DNA of 50,372 nt from an uncultured Collinsella sp. (GTDB taxonomy: Bacteria > Actinomycetota > Coriobacteriia > Coriobacteriales > Coriobacteriaceae): contig CABSNL010000008.1 in NCBI GenBank assembly GCA_902479095.1, forward strand, positions 1 to 50,372, in the 5' to 3' direction. Made by a program: the position numbers and the translations under genes. Positions within the stretch are counted from its first letter, which is position 1; each line of letters opens with the position of its first letter. The notes under the pieces are model-generated. The model ran no database searches, had not been told where the DNA came from, and worked only from the letters and a program-made list of their open reading frames with translations. Positions 50,343 through 50,372 of this stretch are shown piece by piece.

Positions 50343-50372
50343 CTGTCTCTTATACACATCTGACGCTGCCGA
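50343..50372. other. Nextera transposase adapter sequence (artefact)
   Basis: The last 30 bases begin with the 19-base mosaic end CTGTCTCTTATACACATCT and continue into the read-2 adapter. Translated, they give the well-known spurious strings VSYTHLTLP on one strand and MCIRDR on the other. This is not genomic DNA. Confidence 0.97.

Noticed and set aside
48464..50359. A 631-residue minus-strand frame starting MCIRDR
   Set aside because: Its start lies in Nextera adapter and the rest is antisense to nrdD.
1..50372. CRISPR arrays, insertion sequences or prophage genes
   Set aside because: No regularly spaced repeats, transposase, integrase or phage structural genes are seen anywhere in the window.

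Overview
The window reads as a piece of a Coriobacteriia (Actinobacteria) chromosome, most likely Collinsella or a close relative. The evidence is moderately high GC, a bacterial glycolytic run gapA-pgk-tpiA-gpmI-secG downstream of rapZ-whiA (the classic actinobacterial neighbourhood), tRNA genes with encoded CCA, and Tat-type lipoprotein solute-binding proteins. Genus assignment is inference. The last 30 bases (50343-50372) are Nextera transposase adapter, not genome.

Layout. 1-228: end of an unidentified upstream unit, with a strong terminator. 229-3736 (+): coaE, a lytic transglycosylase and uvrB. 3802-9924 (-): two flavoproteins, an Mrp/ApbC Fe-S carrier and an LTA-synthase-like membrane sulfatase. 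10118-17263 (+): uvrA (SOS-box candidate upstream), ybaK, murJ, uvrC. 17264-27987 (+): a ten-gene sialic-acid-type catabolic block: a long structured leader, a peptide-family ABC importer (one protein fuses permease and ATPase), two acetyl-esterase paralogues (the second lacks its serine), and nanA-, nanK- and nanE-like genes. This block sits between uvrC and rapZ, which are neighbours in many actinobacteria. 28089-35231 (+): rapZ, whiA (no yvcK between them), gapA, pgk, tpiA, gpmI, secG. 35528-41470 (+): a complete oppABCDF importer. 41471-42063: a non-coding segment with two large palindromic elements. 42064-48143: tRNA-Leu, a PAS-GAF-PP2C phosphatase, a STAS-HATPase fusion, two tRNA-Gly and tRNA-Cys, a GH13 glucosidase, a third tRNA-Gly and tRNA-Val. 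48758-end: 5' part of anaerobic ribonucleotide reductase nrdD under an NrdR-box promoter.

How the genes work together. The 17.6-28.0 kb block would import an acylated sugar, deacetylate it, split it with a sialate-lyase-like aldolase, phosphorylate ManNAc and epimerise it to GlcNAc-6-P; the glycolytic operon further on would receive the products. The phosphatase plus STAS-HATPase pair forms a compact partner-switch module, with no sigma factor in view.

The most unusual content is non-coding. Two families of roughly 95-130-base palindromes each have two copies. Within a family, short internal motifs are conserved. In the first family the long arms are unrelated in sequence yet perfectly self-complementary; in the second the termini are conserved and inner stem pairs change in a compensating way. 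This is the pattern expected if folding, not primary sequence, is selected.
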